64,000 bases of DNA from Lactifluus volemus. Its lineage: Eukaryota > Basidiomycota > Agaricomycetes > Russulales > Russulaceae. Below, one piece after another: positions 8,844 through 20,200 of the stretch; position 1 is the first letter of the stretch; the number at the start of each line of letters is the position of its first letter. The notes beneath the pieces were generated by a model. That model was not told the origin of the DNA. It ran no database searches and saw nothing but the letters and a program-made list of their open reading frames with translations. The position numbers were made by a program, and so were the translations under genes. The DNA lies in the NCBI GenBank assembly GCA_022376515.1, contig WTXI01000038.1, positions 124,001 to 188,000 on the forward strand, in the 5' to 3' direction.

Positions 8844-10519
8844 AGGTTCACGTCGGACTGAGCTTCGTAATACTATTATAGATGGCATCCATGATGGAAC
8901 TTGGCCAGATCTTCGGGCTATCCAGCTTCTTCGTGACTGTGTGACGCGCTGGTCTTCAACATACAACATGATTGATCGTTGTATTGAGCTTTATCCGGTA
9001 TGTAATATTTTCTATCTACTAATCATACACTCTCATGACGTTGGCAGGCAATTGAACACTTTCTTAGCAAGCCTGCCTTAGCGGAGCACACATCACAGTT
9101 GTTCAAGCCCAAGGACTTTCAAGTTCTTGTGGACATTCACCAGATTCTCCAGGTTCCGCACATGTGTCAAGAATTACTGTCTGCGGAGCGATGCCCCACA
9201 CTTTCTCTTGCTTTACCAATATATGAGAAGCTTGTAGTACATTGGACAGAGCTCACTAAGACGATACCGGAGCTTGCACACTATGTTCGGCTTGGTATTG
9301 GAAAGATTATGGAGTATGTCGCAATGGGCCGCCAATCACGAGTTTATGCCCTGGCAATGAGTAAGGTTTACAACTTTTAGTATTCTCTTCTTTGTCTGAT
9401 CATTTCAAATGTGACGCGATGTAGTTCTCAACCCGAAGACAAAATTTCGATGGATGGAAGAGCACTGGTCACCGGAAGATGTCAAGGATGCTGAGGAGTG
9501 GATGGAAGAAGTGGTGCGTCATTCAATTGAACTATTTACTTGATATGGGCTCATTAATCTCTAATAATCTGTAGATGCTGGCCCACAAGAGAGCACGTCA
9601 AAGACCAATAAGTCAGGGCACGAGGACAGCAACAATAACATCCCACACCGCAGCTGCCGCAGCTGCCACAGTGCCCAAGGCCTCAGGCTCATATTCTACT
9701 ACTAGCCGTGCTTCATCTGCTCAGACCTCTGGCTTTGCAAAGTTTTCGGGGCTTAGTACATCACGACGAGCGGCATCATTACCCTCACTATCACGCTCTT
9801 CCTCATCTGTGTCCTCTACACCACTGGCACCCTCCCTTACACCTGCTGCTTCAGGCTTGCGGCAACCTGTACCTACCCTTACAAAACAAGAACAAATACT
9901 TCAAGAGGAAGAAATGCGAGAACATGATATCCGGGCAGTACGGAACGCTCTTTATCGATACAAGGAAGAACCTCTCGTTTCAGAAGATGAGGCACTAGAT
10001 TTGGTACAATGGTGGGATGTGCGTGTCCCAGTGACCTTTCCGAGTCCATGACTAATTGTTGCCTCGGATGCGTTGACACTGCGCTGTGTTGAACTTGTCA
10101 TGGCTTTGCACTGCAAATAGGAGCATGAAATGGTGCATCCACTCCTCTTCCCTGTCGCCCTTGATATCCTTCCAGTACAAGCTTCAGCAGTTCCATGTGA
10201 GCGCATCTTCTCGTCTAGCAAAGAGACTTGTGCACTGCGTCGCAGTCTCCTTTCGGCATCAGTGCTCGAGATTCTCCAGGTCTTGAAGCACCTCTATAAG
10301 GAAGAACACTTACAATTTAGTTCCCACTTGGTTGCCAAAGAAGAAGACTATGCCATTGATCACGCGACAGAGGAAGCAATACAAGAGCTTATATCTTTGG
10401 GTAACATAGAGGAATTAAGGGATTTGCTTCACAGCATGGACGAAAATCGGGAATAGGAGTTCAAATTGTAGTTTACTACTATAACAAAGCTGTTGACTGG
10501 CCCGTGTGAAACCCTTTGC

Positions 10520-10624
10520 GTCTGAAATCGAGTTACACCGGTGTGCACCGGTGTGAACTCGATTTTTCGAGTTGCGTCCGAGTTGACACACCGGACTGGA
10601 CCGCACCGGACCGCGGCAACACTA
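10520..10624. repeat. Right terminal inverted repeat region of hAT element
   Basis: The end CGGCAACACTA at 10624 is the complement of the left end. Internal copies of ACCGGTGTG and the palindrome ACTCGATTTTTCGAGT are present. Sequence immediately after 10624 aligns with 46505 and 63225, where no hAT is present. Confidence 0.85.
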
Positions 10625-12318
10625 CCTCTGTGTCAACTTTTACCCGCTCACACAGGCACGTGGGAAGGCCGTGAGAAAAGGGCACTGAGTTAGGCATCTC
10701 GTCCCTGGACAAGTGAGAGGGGAAGAAAGAACAAGTTATCATTGCCGTCGCCATCAACGGCATACACACACATGCATCACAGCCGTCCGCAGGAATGGCG
10801 GTATCGACGACCTCCACTACATCCCTCGTCGACCTCTTCCAACGAACTCCCGACACCGAGCACGTCCGGAACTTCCACTCCCTGCTTCCCTCAACAACAA
10901 CCAGGAGCAGCCGCTACAGCCACTACGCTCATACCCGGGCCCGCACCTGCTGCATCTCCACCGCTACACCCGCTTTGCGCGGGTGGGACACCCAGAGCAT
11001 GCATGCCGACCCAATGGGCCACTTCCTGCCTCCTTTTGGAACTAGCCCGGTCCTGGAAGCAGTCCTGGCGCGACGGTCGAGTTTTTGAGGAGTTTGGTAC
11101 AGAAGCGCATCATCACGCTGACTATATGCGGGGCGTACATGATGGGTGCGTGTCCGTTTCTCCTTCCTTTTCTTGTGCTGAATTCTATTGTCTCACATGG
11201 GGCGCTGCGGCAGGGGAAGTCATTTGTTTTATACGATCATAGTGTTGCGCGTGGAACGAACTCGATCGGGTGTTCAATGATACAGCGATGAAGAAGAGGT
11301 ATGTTCGTCCCAGCTCCTTTTTTTTTTGGTCTGAAGGGTTGTACTTGTGTGAACTGATGGCTGGCCCTGCGTGCCCCTCGCATAGAACCCATCGTTTTTC
11401 TGTCCTAGCCATGTCACTATCATCGCTCTTCGATGTCTCACAACCAACAGACTGTTTGCGCGCGGCGCTTAACATGCCCACAGAGTACGAGCAGGCCAAG
11501 GAAGAAAACGACCGGCCAAAGATGGTATCTCGCGTCTTTTCTCTTCTCCATCTGACAAATCGTTGAATCACCGCTTGTGCATTGTGCACCGTCAGCGCCT
11601 CTGGAAACGTCAACCAAAGCGGCATACAGGCGTAGGAGATTATGGGTATGTCTGACACCTCGGATGCCTATCTCACCATTCAGCACATGGTACGTACCTG
11701 TCCGCTCCTCGCCCGAGCCACCACGGGGCTGACTGAACCACAAAACCAACTTGCAGCCCTTCCCGCTAGACTATACCCAGACTCTGCTCTCGCTTCTCGA
11801 CATCCTCTCCGCATTCTACGCCAAGCTCGCCAAGCTCCTCGGGCCCTCGCCCTTTCCGCACGCATCACAACACATGCTCGGTCTCTTGCACCCCCACCCA
11901 GGCGTTTCTTACCTCTTCCATAATCAGACGTCGGCAGACGAGTCGCTCTGGAGCGTCGCCCTCGGTTCGACACCACTCGGCGGCACCGCGGGCCCAGGTG
12001 GTCACCCAGGTCCGTTGAACAGTCCCCCGCCGAGTTGGACTCCAGCGCTCGGCAAGCATGTGCTCAAAGTGGATGGAAAGTTCAAGGTGCCTTCCCTTTT
12101 ATGCTGATATGGCAATTGGGCTGAACTTTGGAACTTTTTTGCGCACGCAGAAAATTATTTCTGTGCTCCTCAAGGATCTTGACGTGTTTGCACGGAACAG
12201 CATCAAACACGAGCTCGCGTCGCTCGACCCGCTCTTGCGTAATGTCGGCGGGTGGAGCGTCCCTGTGGGCAATGGCGACGAAGGACGGGCGACGTATGAA
12301 TTTGATCCGGAGCACTAG
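10625..12318 (+). pseudogene. Family O gene, copy A (conserved multi-exon protein, function unknown)
   Basis: Family O is repeated six or more times in this window. Recognisable exons in order: a Pro/Ser/Ala-rich first exon reaching WDTQSMHAD and FGTSP; a VSR.ELDRVFDNTAMKKR exon (just before 11300); MSLSSLFDVSQPTDCLRAALNM (about 11411-11525); YLTIQHM (about 11690); the longest exon PFPLDYTQTLLSLLDILSAFY to LKVDGKFK (about 11757-12087); and KIISVLLKDLDVFARNSI to YEFDPEH with TAG at 12316-12318. The copy is broken: a 10-bp deletion near 10950 shifts the first exon relative to copy B, and stops fall between exons. No domain was recognised. The start abuts the hAT right end, so its upstream neighbour (a CHAT gene in the other copies) has been replaced. 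Confidence 0.6.
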
Positions 12319-12776
12319 TTATGCCCTGTCCTTTTTGGTGCGCAGTATTGGTTTATCTTATTTTATTTCCTTTTTTTTTTCGTTCGTACCTTCAAACATA
12401 GAGTTTGCTGTGGAGGTGGTGTATTCCTGAGTGTTCGTTGACTCACTTGTCCTGTACTATACTAAAAAGTACCTCGACTTCATGATACACTTTTTTTTTG
12501 GAAAGAGGGTCCTGGGAGAAGGTGCTTACGCGCGGTGTGATAAACTTCCGCGGCACCCTTTCACATGGGCGTTATTAATAATAATAACTTGATACAGGAC
12601 ACGAGGGCGATGACACAACCGTAAAAAGACTAATACATGAATCCTCAGACGGGTAGTATCTTCCCAGAGATAAGGTTACCATCTAGATAAATAAACAATG
12701 AACGTCTACTAAGGTCGTGAATGTAAAGGTAGGTGAATACAGTACAGTTCGATGGGAGGGAGGACGGGAACAGTAC
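12319..12776. other. Spacer between family O copy A and C2H2 gene A
   Basis: It has convergent 3' ends, a T-rich stretch at 12360-12380 and sequence shared with the same interval of copies B (22832-23191) and D (48216-48702). No gene was seen. Confidence 0.5.
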
Positions 12777-13368
12777 TCAGTCGTGAGAGGGTGACGGCAT
12801 GTGGTATTCCTTCTTATGGGCCGTTAACTTGTCAGGGCGACCCAACGGCCACGTGAAACTGCACTCCGGACAGGTTCCCGGCGGCATGTGCTTATCTTTA
12901 AAGTGTCGATTATAGGCCTTCTTCTTGGTGAAGCTGGCTTGGCATCTATGCTCGCCGCACAAGAACAGTTTTGGATCCTGGCCCTCCGCAACGACTGCTG
13001 TGCCTTGGCCGGATGATGCCGATGTCTCGCTTGAAATTGACAACACGGAACCACCCACTGCCACTGGCAACGTCGGTCCTGGGATGGGCGGACCAAAAGA
13101 GGCGGCATCCGTCGGATATGACGGTGTGATGGTTTGAGTGCTCGGAGGTGCTGAATGTTGCTGATCAGAGAGATATGATTGCCCAAACGCATTTGCCAAG
13201 GCAGAATGCGAACTCCGTTGGTCAAGCTGGAAATTCATTCATTGGCCTCTGTCAATCGAAGGATTCTAGATGGCTTACTGGCACTTCGGTGTGAATACTA
13301 TGAACTGGACGAGAAGGTCTTGGAAGGTGCTCGGAAGCCATGGGATGCGTATCTCGGAGAGGAGCTAT
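12777..13368 (-). pseudogene. Small C2H2 zinc-finger protein, copy A (start codon changed to ATA)
   Basis: Two exons on the minus strand, 13368-13279 and 13226-12777, with intron GTAAGC...CAG. Aligned with copy B, the expected ATG (13368-13366) reads ATA; the next in-frame ATG is codon 10 (13341-13339), so a slightly shorter protein could still be made. The Ser/Pro/Gln-rich N-terminal half is followed by two C2H2 fingers, CGEHRC...HFKDKH and CPEC...HKKEYH, ending MPSPSHD. This is a DNA-binding fold typical of fungal regulators. It lies tail-to-tail with family O copy A, as in copies B and D. The target is unknown. Confidence 0.65.
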
Positions 13369-15100
13369 GACTGAGTTAAAAGAATTCCTTGTCGTATCAG
13401 AGGAGTGTTCAGGAAAGTCTTTCGTTGGTGGGGGTTATTTTACTGGCAGACTCTCCATTTAAATCAGTGGCCGTGCGTTCGCCATGAGGAAAATACAAAC
13501 ACGAGAAAGAGGAAATTTTTGGCATATTAACGGACTTTAAGGGGAGGGGGGCAGAGAGACGTGAGCCACGAGTTGCATGGTAGGCAGCGTCCGCTCCACA
13601 AGTTTATCAAATATGGCACGGCACGGAAGCATAGGATCCTCTAACATCAGCTTTGAAACGTTTTTTAATAATCGTTGGCTGGGAGACGCAACCTGGACAA
13701 AAAAAAATTGAAGCGGAGAAAAGAGTGTGAAGTTTGGAGATGAACTGCGGGAGGGTTTGCGCCACGACGAACCTGACTACCTCTCTGGGACATGAAAGTG
13801 AAAGTTACAAAAAACGTCTTCCCCCTCCGTTCGCACTACTTCGGTGCTATGAGTGACGTTAGAGATGCACAGAAAGATCAGTTAAATATACGCACAAACG
13901 ACAAGTGATTTCGTGTGTTTAAGATGTCATATGCGGTGGGAGCCTCTTCCTTTGCCCAATAGGGGATATTGACTCGGAATCGTATAGATCACGATTCGAG
14001 CAACCATGGCATCAATGTAGCGAAACCCTGCAGCCAGATCTACAGGCATCAATCCATGCGAAGTAAGCATAACCGCGTAGGGTGCTGTGCGCAGGGGGGA
14101 CATCATGAAATGGAACATCCACGACCACGCTGCGCCACGGGGTGGAGTGACTAATAACATTTTCCCCCCCAGGAGTGCAGGACATGCACTATAGAAAAAA
14201 AAAAGTTAAGGCAAAGGAGCCGCATGAACACTGGCACGATCTTGTGAAGAGAAATGAAACACTCATGTAACCAAGAGTCTGTAACCCTGAAAGCAACGTG
14301 CAAGCAGGAATCAATTGTTGTCCACAGTGAGCTCGGCATCACGAGGCCGAACACCCTGAAATGTGGAAGAGGAAATGAGTCCTTTTGGTCATTCCAGGGT
14401 AAATGATACACGAGAATGCCTCACGGACGATACAGCACAATATGGAATACTGCGGAAATGAAAAGGTGCCAACGGGGATGGAGAGAAGACTTTGCAAATG
14501 TGGTGCCAATGGCACGGCAGACCTTGTTTTTTTGTCGTGGCGATGCGTAAATGAGGGCATCCGTCAAGGAATGCGGACTATGGCAGGCAAGTTGACAAAA
14601 TGGAGGGGTAAATGAGATCGATGAGAGCTAAGCCTCTTCCCGAGGTGTTCCGTATATGAAAAAAAAAAAAAAGTGGGGGAAACGTACCTTGGGACAGCAG
14701 ATCCAAGGCCTGTGCCGAGTGGGTACTAGTAGAGGACAAATGGTATACACTCTGTGACACAGGCAAGGTCGATGTCATCGTCGGCATTTCTAGTGGGAAA
14801 CACCAGCAAGAAACGATGGTAAATTGACGGTTGATACATGTGGCTGACATCCCCAACAGTAAATCGTTGAATCTTGCACCGCACCATCTTTGCAGGTGGG
14901 TGGGTTTAGTGTTACGGTCTGGAAGAGTGGTCCTGAATGGGGACAACTTGGCCACAGGACAGCCATGCAGCTGAGGGAAAATCTCGCCCGCCTTGATTGT
15001 TTTCTCTGGCTTATAGTTACATTGAACGGGGGTGGGAGTATACACCGCGACGTCCCCAAAGTTCAAACAGCGGGCGCTGCATTTCGGGGTGGTAGGTACA
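13369..15100. other. Non-coding stretch after C2H2 copy A
   Basis: The first part (to about 13520) is related to the equivalent flanks of copies B and D (shared GATGCGTTCGCCAT-type motif near 13470, 23945 and 49380). Beyond that only short unsupported frames occur, with T/A runs at 14198-14208 and 14659-14671. No gene recognised. Confidence 0.4.
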
Positions 15101-15890
15101 ATTGTCCCACCGACTCAGATACAGTATGGAGGACCCGCCTTGAAGTCGGCCCTGCGACAGTCCGTTCCCCTATATTCAAACTCAGCACGAATCTTCTTCT
15201 AAATTTAGAACTGGCGCACCCCTTCTTCCGGCACGTTTTCGGCGCCCTCCGCTGCCCATCCCGACATGGCGCGTGCTGTGGCCGGTGTGTTTACGAAAGG
15301 CGTCGGACTGTCCTGCCAAGCCTGGGAATTCGGTGGCACCACCCATCATTGAGTTTGATGGAACAGTTCTTTGAGGGACTGGGGCTCGTTAGGATACTCC
15401 CCGCGCATACCGGCCCCCGCGCTTCACGTAAAGTAGGTGGGTTACATTTTTGCATTTGTGCGTGATGATTTGCTGACGAGAGCGATAAGCTAATCTACAA
15501 AGACGAATGATCTCTCTTTGGAGAGGAGGCAGGAAAAGGTGCTATACGGTGCCCCCTCACCGGGTTGGCATTCCTTTGGATAATTGAAATTGGCGGTAAA
15601 AAGTGAAACCTATCTATGATACGGGAATGTTCGCGGCAGTTCGCCGCTGAGTTCGAAACTATTGCCTATTATGGTCTGCCCGCTAGCTTGAAGCCTTGAA
15701 TGTACAATCCACTCGCCCAGGCCCAACTCCACGTATAGCAGAAAAAACAGTGACGGTTATGGTTAATTCCATATAGTCTTATCGATGGACTTGTGAGGGA
15801 CACGCTGGTTCGGTCCGTAAATGCAGGGTCAGACCTCAGGCTCCGTCCGCAGTGTCTGATCTTTTGGAATGTACGTTTGTGTACCATCAT
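15101..15890. repeat. Diverged duplicate block, copy 1 (paired with 17100-17890)
   Basis: Collinear similarity is seen by eye to about 17100-17890 (TTACGAAAGGCGT..GGAC, GGAACA.TTCTTGAGG, GACGAGAGCGATAAGCTAATC, GGTAAAAA.GTGAA, ACAGTGA..GTTA.GGT.AATTCCA). Neither copy keeps a long conserved frame across the block, so both look like decayed copies of one ancestral gene region. Confidence 0.55.
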
Positions 15891-15892
15891 TA

Positions 15893-16191
15893 CCCCAATA
15901 ACATATCACGCTCTAGTAGCGTGGAATATACATGGAAGAGTGTGTTTTGATACAATCACCGGATGGTTGTTGGCAGGTCGGGGATCTCAGCTAGGTCCGC
16001 GGTGACACCCCATTGGCTTCGAAAAATGAATGGATCGTAGTCATCGTTTCCCCTATAATATACCACGCTCTAGTAGCGTCGAATACACACGGAAGAGGTG
16101 TATTTTGGTACAATTACCAGGGAGTTGGCAGGTTGGGGATCTGGGTTCCGCGATGACCCCCCATTGACTTCAAAAAAAGAATAGATCGTAA
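15893..16191 (+). repeat. Tandem duplication of a ~145-bp unit
   Basis: Units 15893-16040 and 16050-16191 align along their length: both contain CACGCTCTAGTAGCGT, GGAAGAG.TGT.TTTTG.TACAAT, TTGGCAGGT.GGGGATCT and GATCGTA, with scattered differences. No coding sense was seen. Confidence 0.8.
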
Positions 16192-16886
16192 ATTCATATC
16201 CTCTCGTGATTGCGACATGTTCTGCACTCATTTTTCCATTGCATTAATGATCTTGCAAATTTCCTTCAAATTTTCATGATGAGAATTCTGCATGACATGA
16301 GCGTTTACTCTAAACGGCGTCCGACGCGATACGGGCCCAGATGGTACGAAATTTCTCTTTTGATGATTTTCTCGACTCAAACCTGAAGCTTGAAGCTTGA
16401 AGCCTTGCGGCTACACTTTACTCCAAGTATACCTACTAGTAGCCCCTAACTCCTCCTGGGTGCGGAGACATCTCGATGCTTGAGATAAGTATATACCAAT
16501 GTTGAGTGGTGCAAGCGTTACACCTCACATTAACATTAACTAAACGGAAAATTTTTAATAACTCTTCTTCGACCACGCCTGATCTTGCATGCATCACACG
16601 TGCAAATTATTAAACCATACAGTCTAAGGGGGAGGGAGAAAAAATGGCAGTGCAATTGATTGTAGACTAATAGTGTCCCCACGAGGCATTTCACACTTGT
16701 ACTGGTTATCAGAATCCTAAAATATATGATTTATTGATTTATTGAGGTGTGGCTTTAGGCTATGGCTAACTCTAGGTGTTCCAGGTACTTGCAGTCAATC
16801 ACATACATGAACTGTGGAGCCACAAGTGAGCCGAGCCGAGCCGAGCCAGTGGCTGAGCCACGATACTGTTCAAGCTCGATTTGAAT
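16192..16886. other. Non-coding spacer with GAGCC microsatellite
   Basis: It contains a short CTTGAAG repeat near 16385-16405 and four GAGCC units at 16828-16847 followed by GAGCCACG. Nothing else was recognised. Confidence 0.4.
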
Positions 16887-18051
16887 TTACCAATTGTAGA
16901 CAAGTCCGCCTGTGCCGGCATTCAAGCTATTATTTTTATTCAAGTTGTTCCCAGGCATGTCACCAATAGGCCACTCTTCTGCGACATTCTGCTGCACGTT
17001 TGCAGTCGCACCTCCGTCAAAACCATGCAAACCACGCAATGAGCCAGTAATTTCCGCACTTCTGTGCATGTCGACATCCACCAAGTTGGGTGCGGTGAAA
17101 CCTATTCAACTTTGTAGATGTGCTTACGAAGGCGTTGGACGTTTCCTGCTCACCCTATCATGCCTAGGAACGAGGTGGCGCCCGCTCCCCATCATGAAAG
17201 TCGACGGAACATTTCTTGAGGAGCTCGATTGGGGCAGAAGGCGCACCCCCCGCGGGTATCTGCGCAGCGCTCGCGCTCGAAGGACCGAGTTCACCGCAGC
17301 AGGGTTAGTCAGTGAAAGCTTCTCTTGTTTCAAAAGGGATACAATTCCGAGATGGCCCTGTTCTCCCTTACGATATTTACGTGTTTGGGACTGGGCCATT
17401 CGGGCCGAGACATCCTATTGTCCTGCTATTTGTTGTGAGCTTTGCCAATGTCTTTACGCTCAGAGTGTGAGGTGGTGCGCTGACGAGAGCGATAAGCTAA
17501 TCAAAAAGTTTGATCTGGAGACTCGGAGGAGGCGCGAGAAGGTGCTGTGAATAGCTAGCATAAACGTGCATCCACAGCGTCCTCATACACGAGTAGTTGT
17601 ATGATATATGAATGGGTAGAGTGCGGTAAAAAAAGTGAATCCTAAGCGGCTGATCTCGGCCACCAATGAATTAATGACTATTGTATCTACATCCTTCGGC
17701 GGGAACAGAGAGTTCGAGTTATTGACTTTTATGCTCTGCACGCCATAGAACGTCGATAGCACAAAGTAACGGAATGCATAATGAATTATCCACCCTATTT
17801 GGGCATCCACTGACACATTTCGGAGAACCTGCCAGTGATACACTGCCAGAAGAGCCATAACAGTGATAGTTACGGTCAATTCCACATATTGTGAGGAACA
17901 ACTTGAAGTGGGCTATTGTTCGGACTGCATATGAATATTCGGTGTCATTCAGATGCAGTCTCGCCTTTCGAAACATCACGGTCCCTTTGTGGACAATCGT
18001 TACAGTAATCGCAGCTAAGAGGATGAACAAGCGCACAAACATCACCGTCAC
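16887..18051 (-). pseudogene. Degenerate gene with membrane-type segments (unknown family)
   Basis: Minus-strand frames read, from 18051 down, a hydrophobic start (MTVMFVRLFILLAAITVTIV), then after a probable splice or frameshift a second hydrophobic stretch (LTVTITVMALLAVYHW, about 17885-17830). Much further on comes a hydrophilic C-terminal-like exon (VDVDMHRSAEITGSLRGLHG, 17084-16887) ending in a stop. This layout resembles fungal multi-pass membrane proteins with a polar tail, but no continuous frame links the parts and no family motif was identified. Part of the block is duplicated at 15.1-15.9 kb. It is probably a decayed gene. Confidence 0.35.
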
Positions 18052-18796
18052 TCTCGGCTAGTGGCGCCCGAGAGAGTCTGGGATTCGATAATCATCGGAA
18101 TGGGGACGCGCGTTCTGATCCCCTCCTGACGAAGTTCACAACTTGCGGTGTAACTCCAAAGTATGGCACTCTCCGGGGCCTGTGTTAGTGTTATAGCTCC
18201 GACATCAGCTGAGTCTCAACCTTAGCTCGTCGTCGTCCACTCTGTTTACATTCCATCCATCCTCATCATTAACGACGTAGATAGTTTGGTCATACGCTAC
18301 AAGTACACACAGTAGCACACACTATCTTCTGTAGTATAAGTAGTTGCATTGTCGTGCATCAAATCAATTTGCTTTTTACCCATCTCGCGTCTGAGCATCT
18401 GAGTTCCAATTTCCCGTGACACCTTGTGCACTTCAAATTTGCCAGCTGCTGCTGAACGTGGTAATTCTGCCTAACCCCGAAGCTTTTCCTCTCCTCTCCA
18501 CCTGAAAAAGATACCTCCGATAACTTGCAATTGCGCTTTATTATTTGCACGACCGATGCATGTATTGGGCCCCCAAATTTCCTTCAAGTTGGTTTTACCC
18601 CGTCTTTGGACCACGTCACGTTTCCATCCCCTCATCGCCCATGGGAATATGTAGATATCGGGAAATGCGTACATGGACTTGCTCAGTGTGGTTTGCACGC
18701 ATAGGAGTTTGCCCTAATAGCCCTGCCAGCTAAAATCGGGAGAACGGCGCTTAGCGCTGGGAAATGACAGTCACGTGGCTCATCGTTTAGGAGGCG
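18052..18796. other. Spacer before CHAT pseudogene
   Basis: No gene was recognised. It may contain the promoter region of the decayed CHAT gene that follows. Confidence 0.35.
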
Positions 18797-20135
18797 ATGT
18801 TATCGATCGATGCCGAAGTCGTGCTTTATGATTTGCATGAACACACCAGCAATGTAAGTCTCGGATTAAATTTCGGACTTTCCTCACTTATAAATATAGC
18901 CTGTGATATTCTTATTTTCTGTTCTAGAGATCGAGAGCATCATTTGTCGTGCCTCTATTTCATCCTTGGCACGCCAATTGTCTCGAATACCTGGCATCCT
19001 GGAGATTCCAGCACTACAGAGTGTCTACGTCGCACGAACAGCTGGAAACATCAATAAATCACGTCTTGTGATGCGAGCATTCGCGTTTCATATTCCTACG
19101 AACTCTGTTTTCTTCCTCTCGCCCGGCGCTTCCTTGCAACTCATTTGATCGTTCTTTACGAGCGCGCAACAGAATCATGAATGCCATTTCCGATCTTCCC
19201 GAAGACATTCAGAGTCGCTTCTACAACGAAGCTTTCATGTGGTTCGCCTTGCTTCCGATATATCAAATTTCAGAAGCCAGAATGTTTGGAGGAAGCGATT
19301 TCCCTATCCGGGACATACTTTGGCGAGACTTGTCGTGATGACCCGCGACGCCCCTTTTTATCACGTTTCTGGCCCAACAAGTGAGTCAATGAATTCGATG
19401 TCGAACTGGCTCCACAGCGACGCTCTCATGATCGACTTTTCATCATTGCCATCCCTATCTGCTTCTCTTACCGATCCATATCCTTCGATCAGATATCACC
19501 GATAGAGCTGAGACCGAAGAGGCGATCAGGTACTGTCAACTGCTGCTCGTTCCACTTCTCCGTAATCTAAGTCCCACACTGGCACGTGGACATGACGTCC
19601 TATATGAGCTGGCAAGTCTTCTCTTCCGTGCGTTCAAGGGGACAATTATGTACCTGCCTCATGCTGTATCGACACCGCGAAGACTTGGATCAAGTCATCG
19701 TTGCTTCATAAACGTTACCACCATGAGGCGGCACGTTATTTTGATCACTTTCTCAACTCTTCACTATGCACCTACACTTTAAATGCAACATTTTCGTATT
19801 GTCTCTATGCGTGAACTTTATGAGGAGCTGCCGTCGAAGCTATGCATCATACCACATGCGTGGATTCTGACCAACTTCATGCGGACGATCCGACTTTGGC
19901 TGCGAACTTCGTGGTGATTAATAAGGGACTCAAGCAAGTTACACTGTCTTTGGTTCCATGCGGAAATATAGAAACAGAGGGTAGGAAAGTAGAGGAACCC
20001 TGGAGAATGGATCCATCAAGTCGTTTCGTACTGAAGCAACAACTTTTGGAGGATCGCGACAAGCTCATTTCAAGCTTTACCCGACTTGGGTAACTCCTTG
20101 GAGCCCCCATCATTTGACGTTCTTCGCTCCATAGA
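18797..20135 (+). pseudogene. Decayed TPR-CHAT gene, copy B (protease domain lost)
   Basis: Several short stretches line up in order with the intact gene at 59466-62594. An intron acceptor before the sequence reading EIESII (about 18930) matches the start of exon 2. FQKPECLEEAISLSGTYFGETCRDD (split over frames, about 19265-19340) matches the FHMPEYLEEA repeat. CLSSLSAS and ITD follow, then TLAANFVVINKGLKQVTLSLVPCGN (19890-19970) and PPSFDVLRS (about 20105). Large deletions separate the pieces and the match stops before the CHAT domain, so no His-Cys peptidase remains. Family O copy B and C2H2 copy B follow, in the same order as in the other segment copies. Confidence 0.75.
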
Positions 20136-20200
20136 TTTATTAAAATTCCCGTTAGATCAACTATATAGTCTGTCAGTAGGTTGTAACAGAAAAGGACTAA

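Larger units (their letters stand above)
5367..10456 (+). pseudogene. hAT transposase (BED finger, RNase H-like core, dimerisation domain), interrupted
   Basis: This gene encodes a cut-and-paste transposase in several exons. The Pro/Ser-rich N-terminal exon (ATG 5367) leads into a BED-type zinc finger split by an intron (CKLC before about 6110, then HLKTNH near 6230). The catalytic core follows: SFTSDCWSD (about 6695), LDNASNN (about 6963), then CFPHVINI after an intron. After the nested retroposon the frame resumes with VTRWSSTYNMIDR (about 8942), characteristic of hAT. The last exon (10121-10456, after a GT-AG intron 10019-10120) carries the C-terminal dimerisation motif AVPCERIFSSSKET and stops at 10456. 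The 1.5-kb insertion inactivates it. The splice site after the CKLC exon is not obvious, so other damage is possible. Confidence 0.82.
4995..10624 (+). mobile_element. hAT DNA transposon with nested retroposon
   Basis: Terminal inverted repeats start TAGTGTTGCCGC at 4995 and end with its complement at 10624. The first 12 bases match perfectly and similarity continues imperfectly for about 100 bp, through the shared CCGGTGT, AACTCGGAC and GAAAAATCGAGTTCACACCGGT blocks. Between them is a multi-exon hAT transposase (5367-10456). A retroposon (7296-8830) interrupts the transposase. The expected 8-bp target duplication is not clear: TCTCCCTC on the left against CCTCTGTG on the right. The right flank matches uninterrupted family O sequence at 46505 and 63225, which fixes the right end. 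Confidence 0.88.

Noticed and set aside
14890..15465. 191-aa plus-strand ORF and the 212-aa ORF at 16912-17550
   Set aside because: They fall in a diverged duplicated block, but their translations do not stay aligned with each other, so the frames are not conserved.
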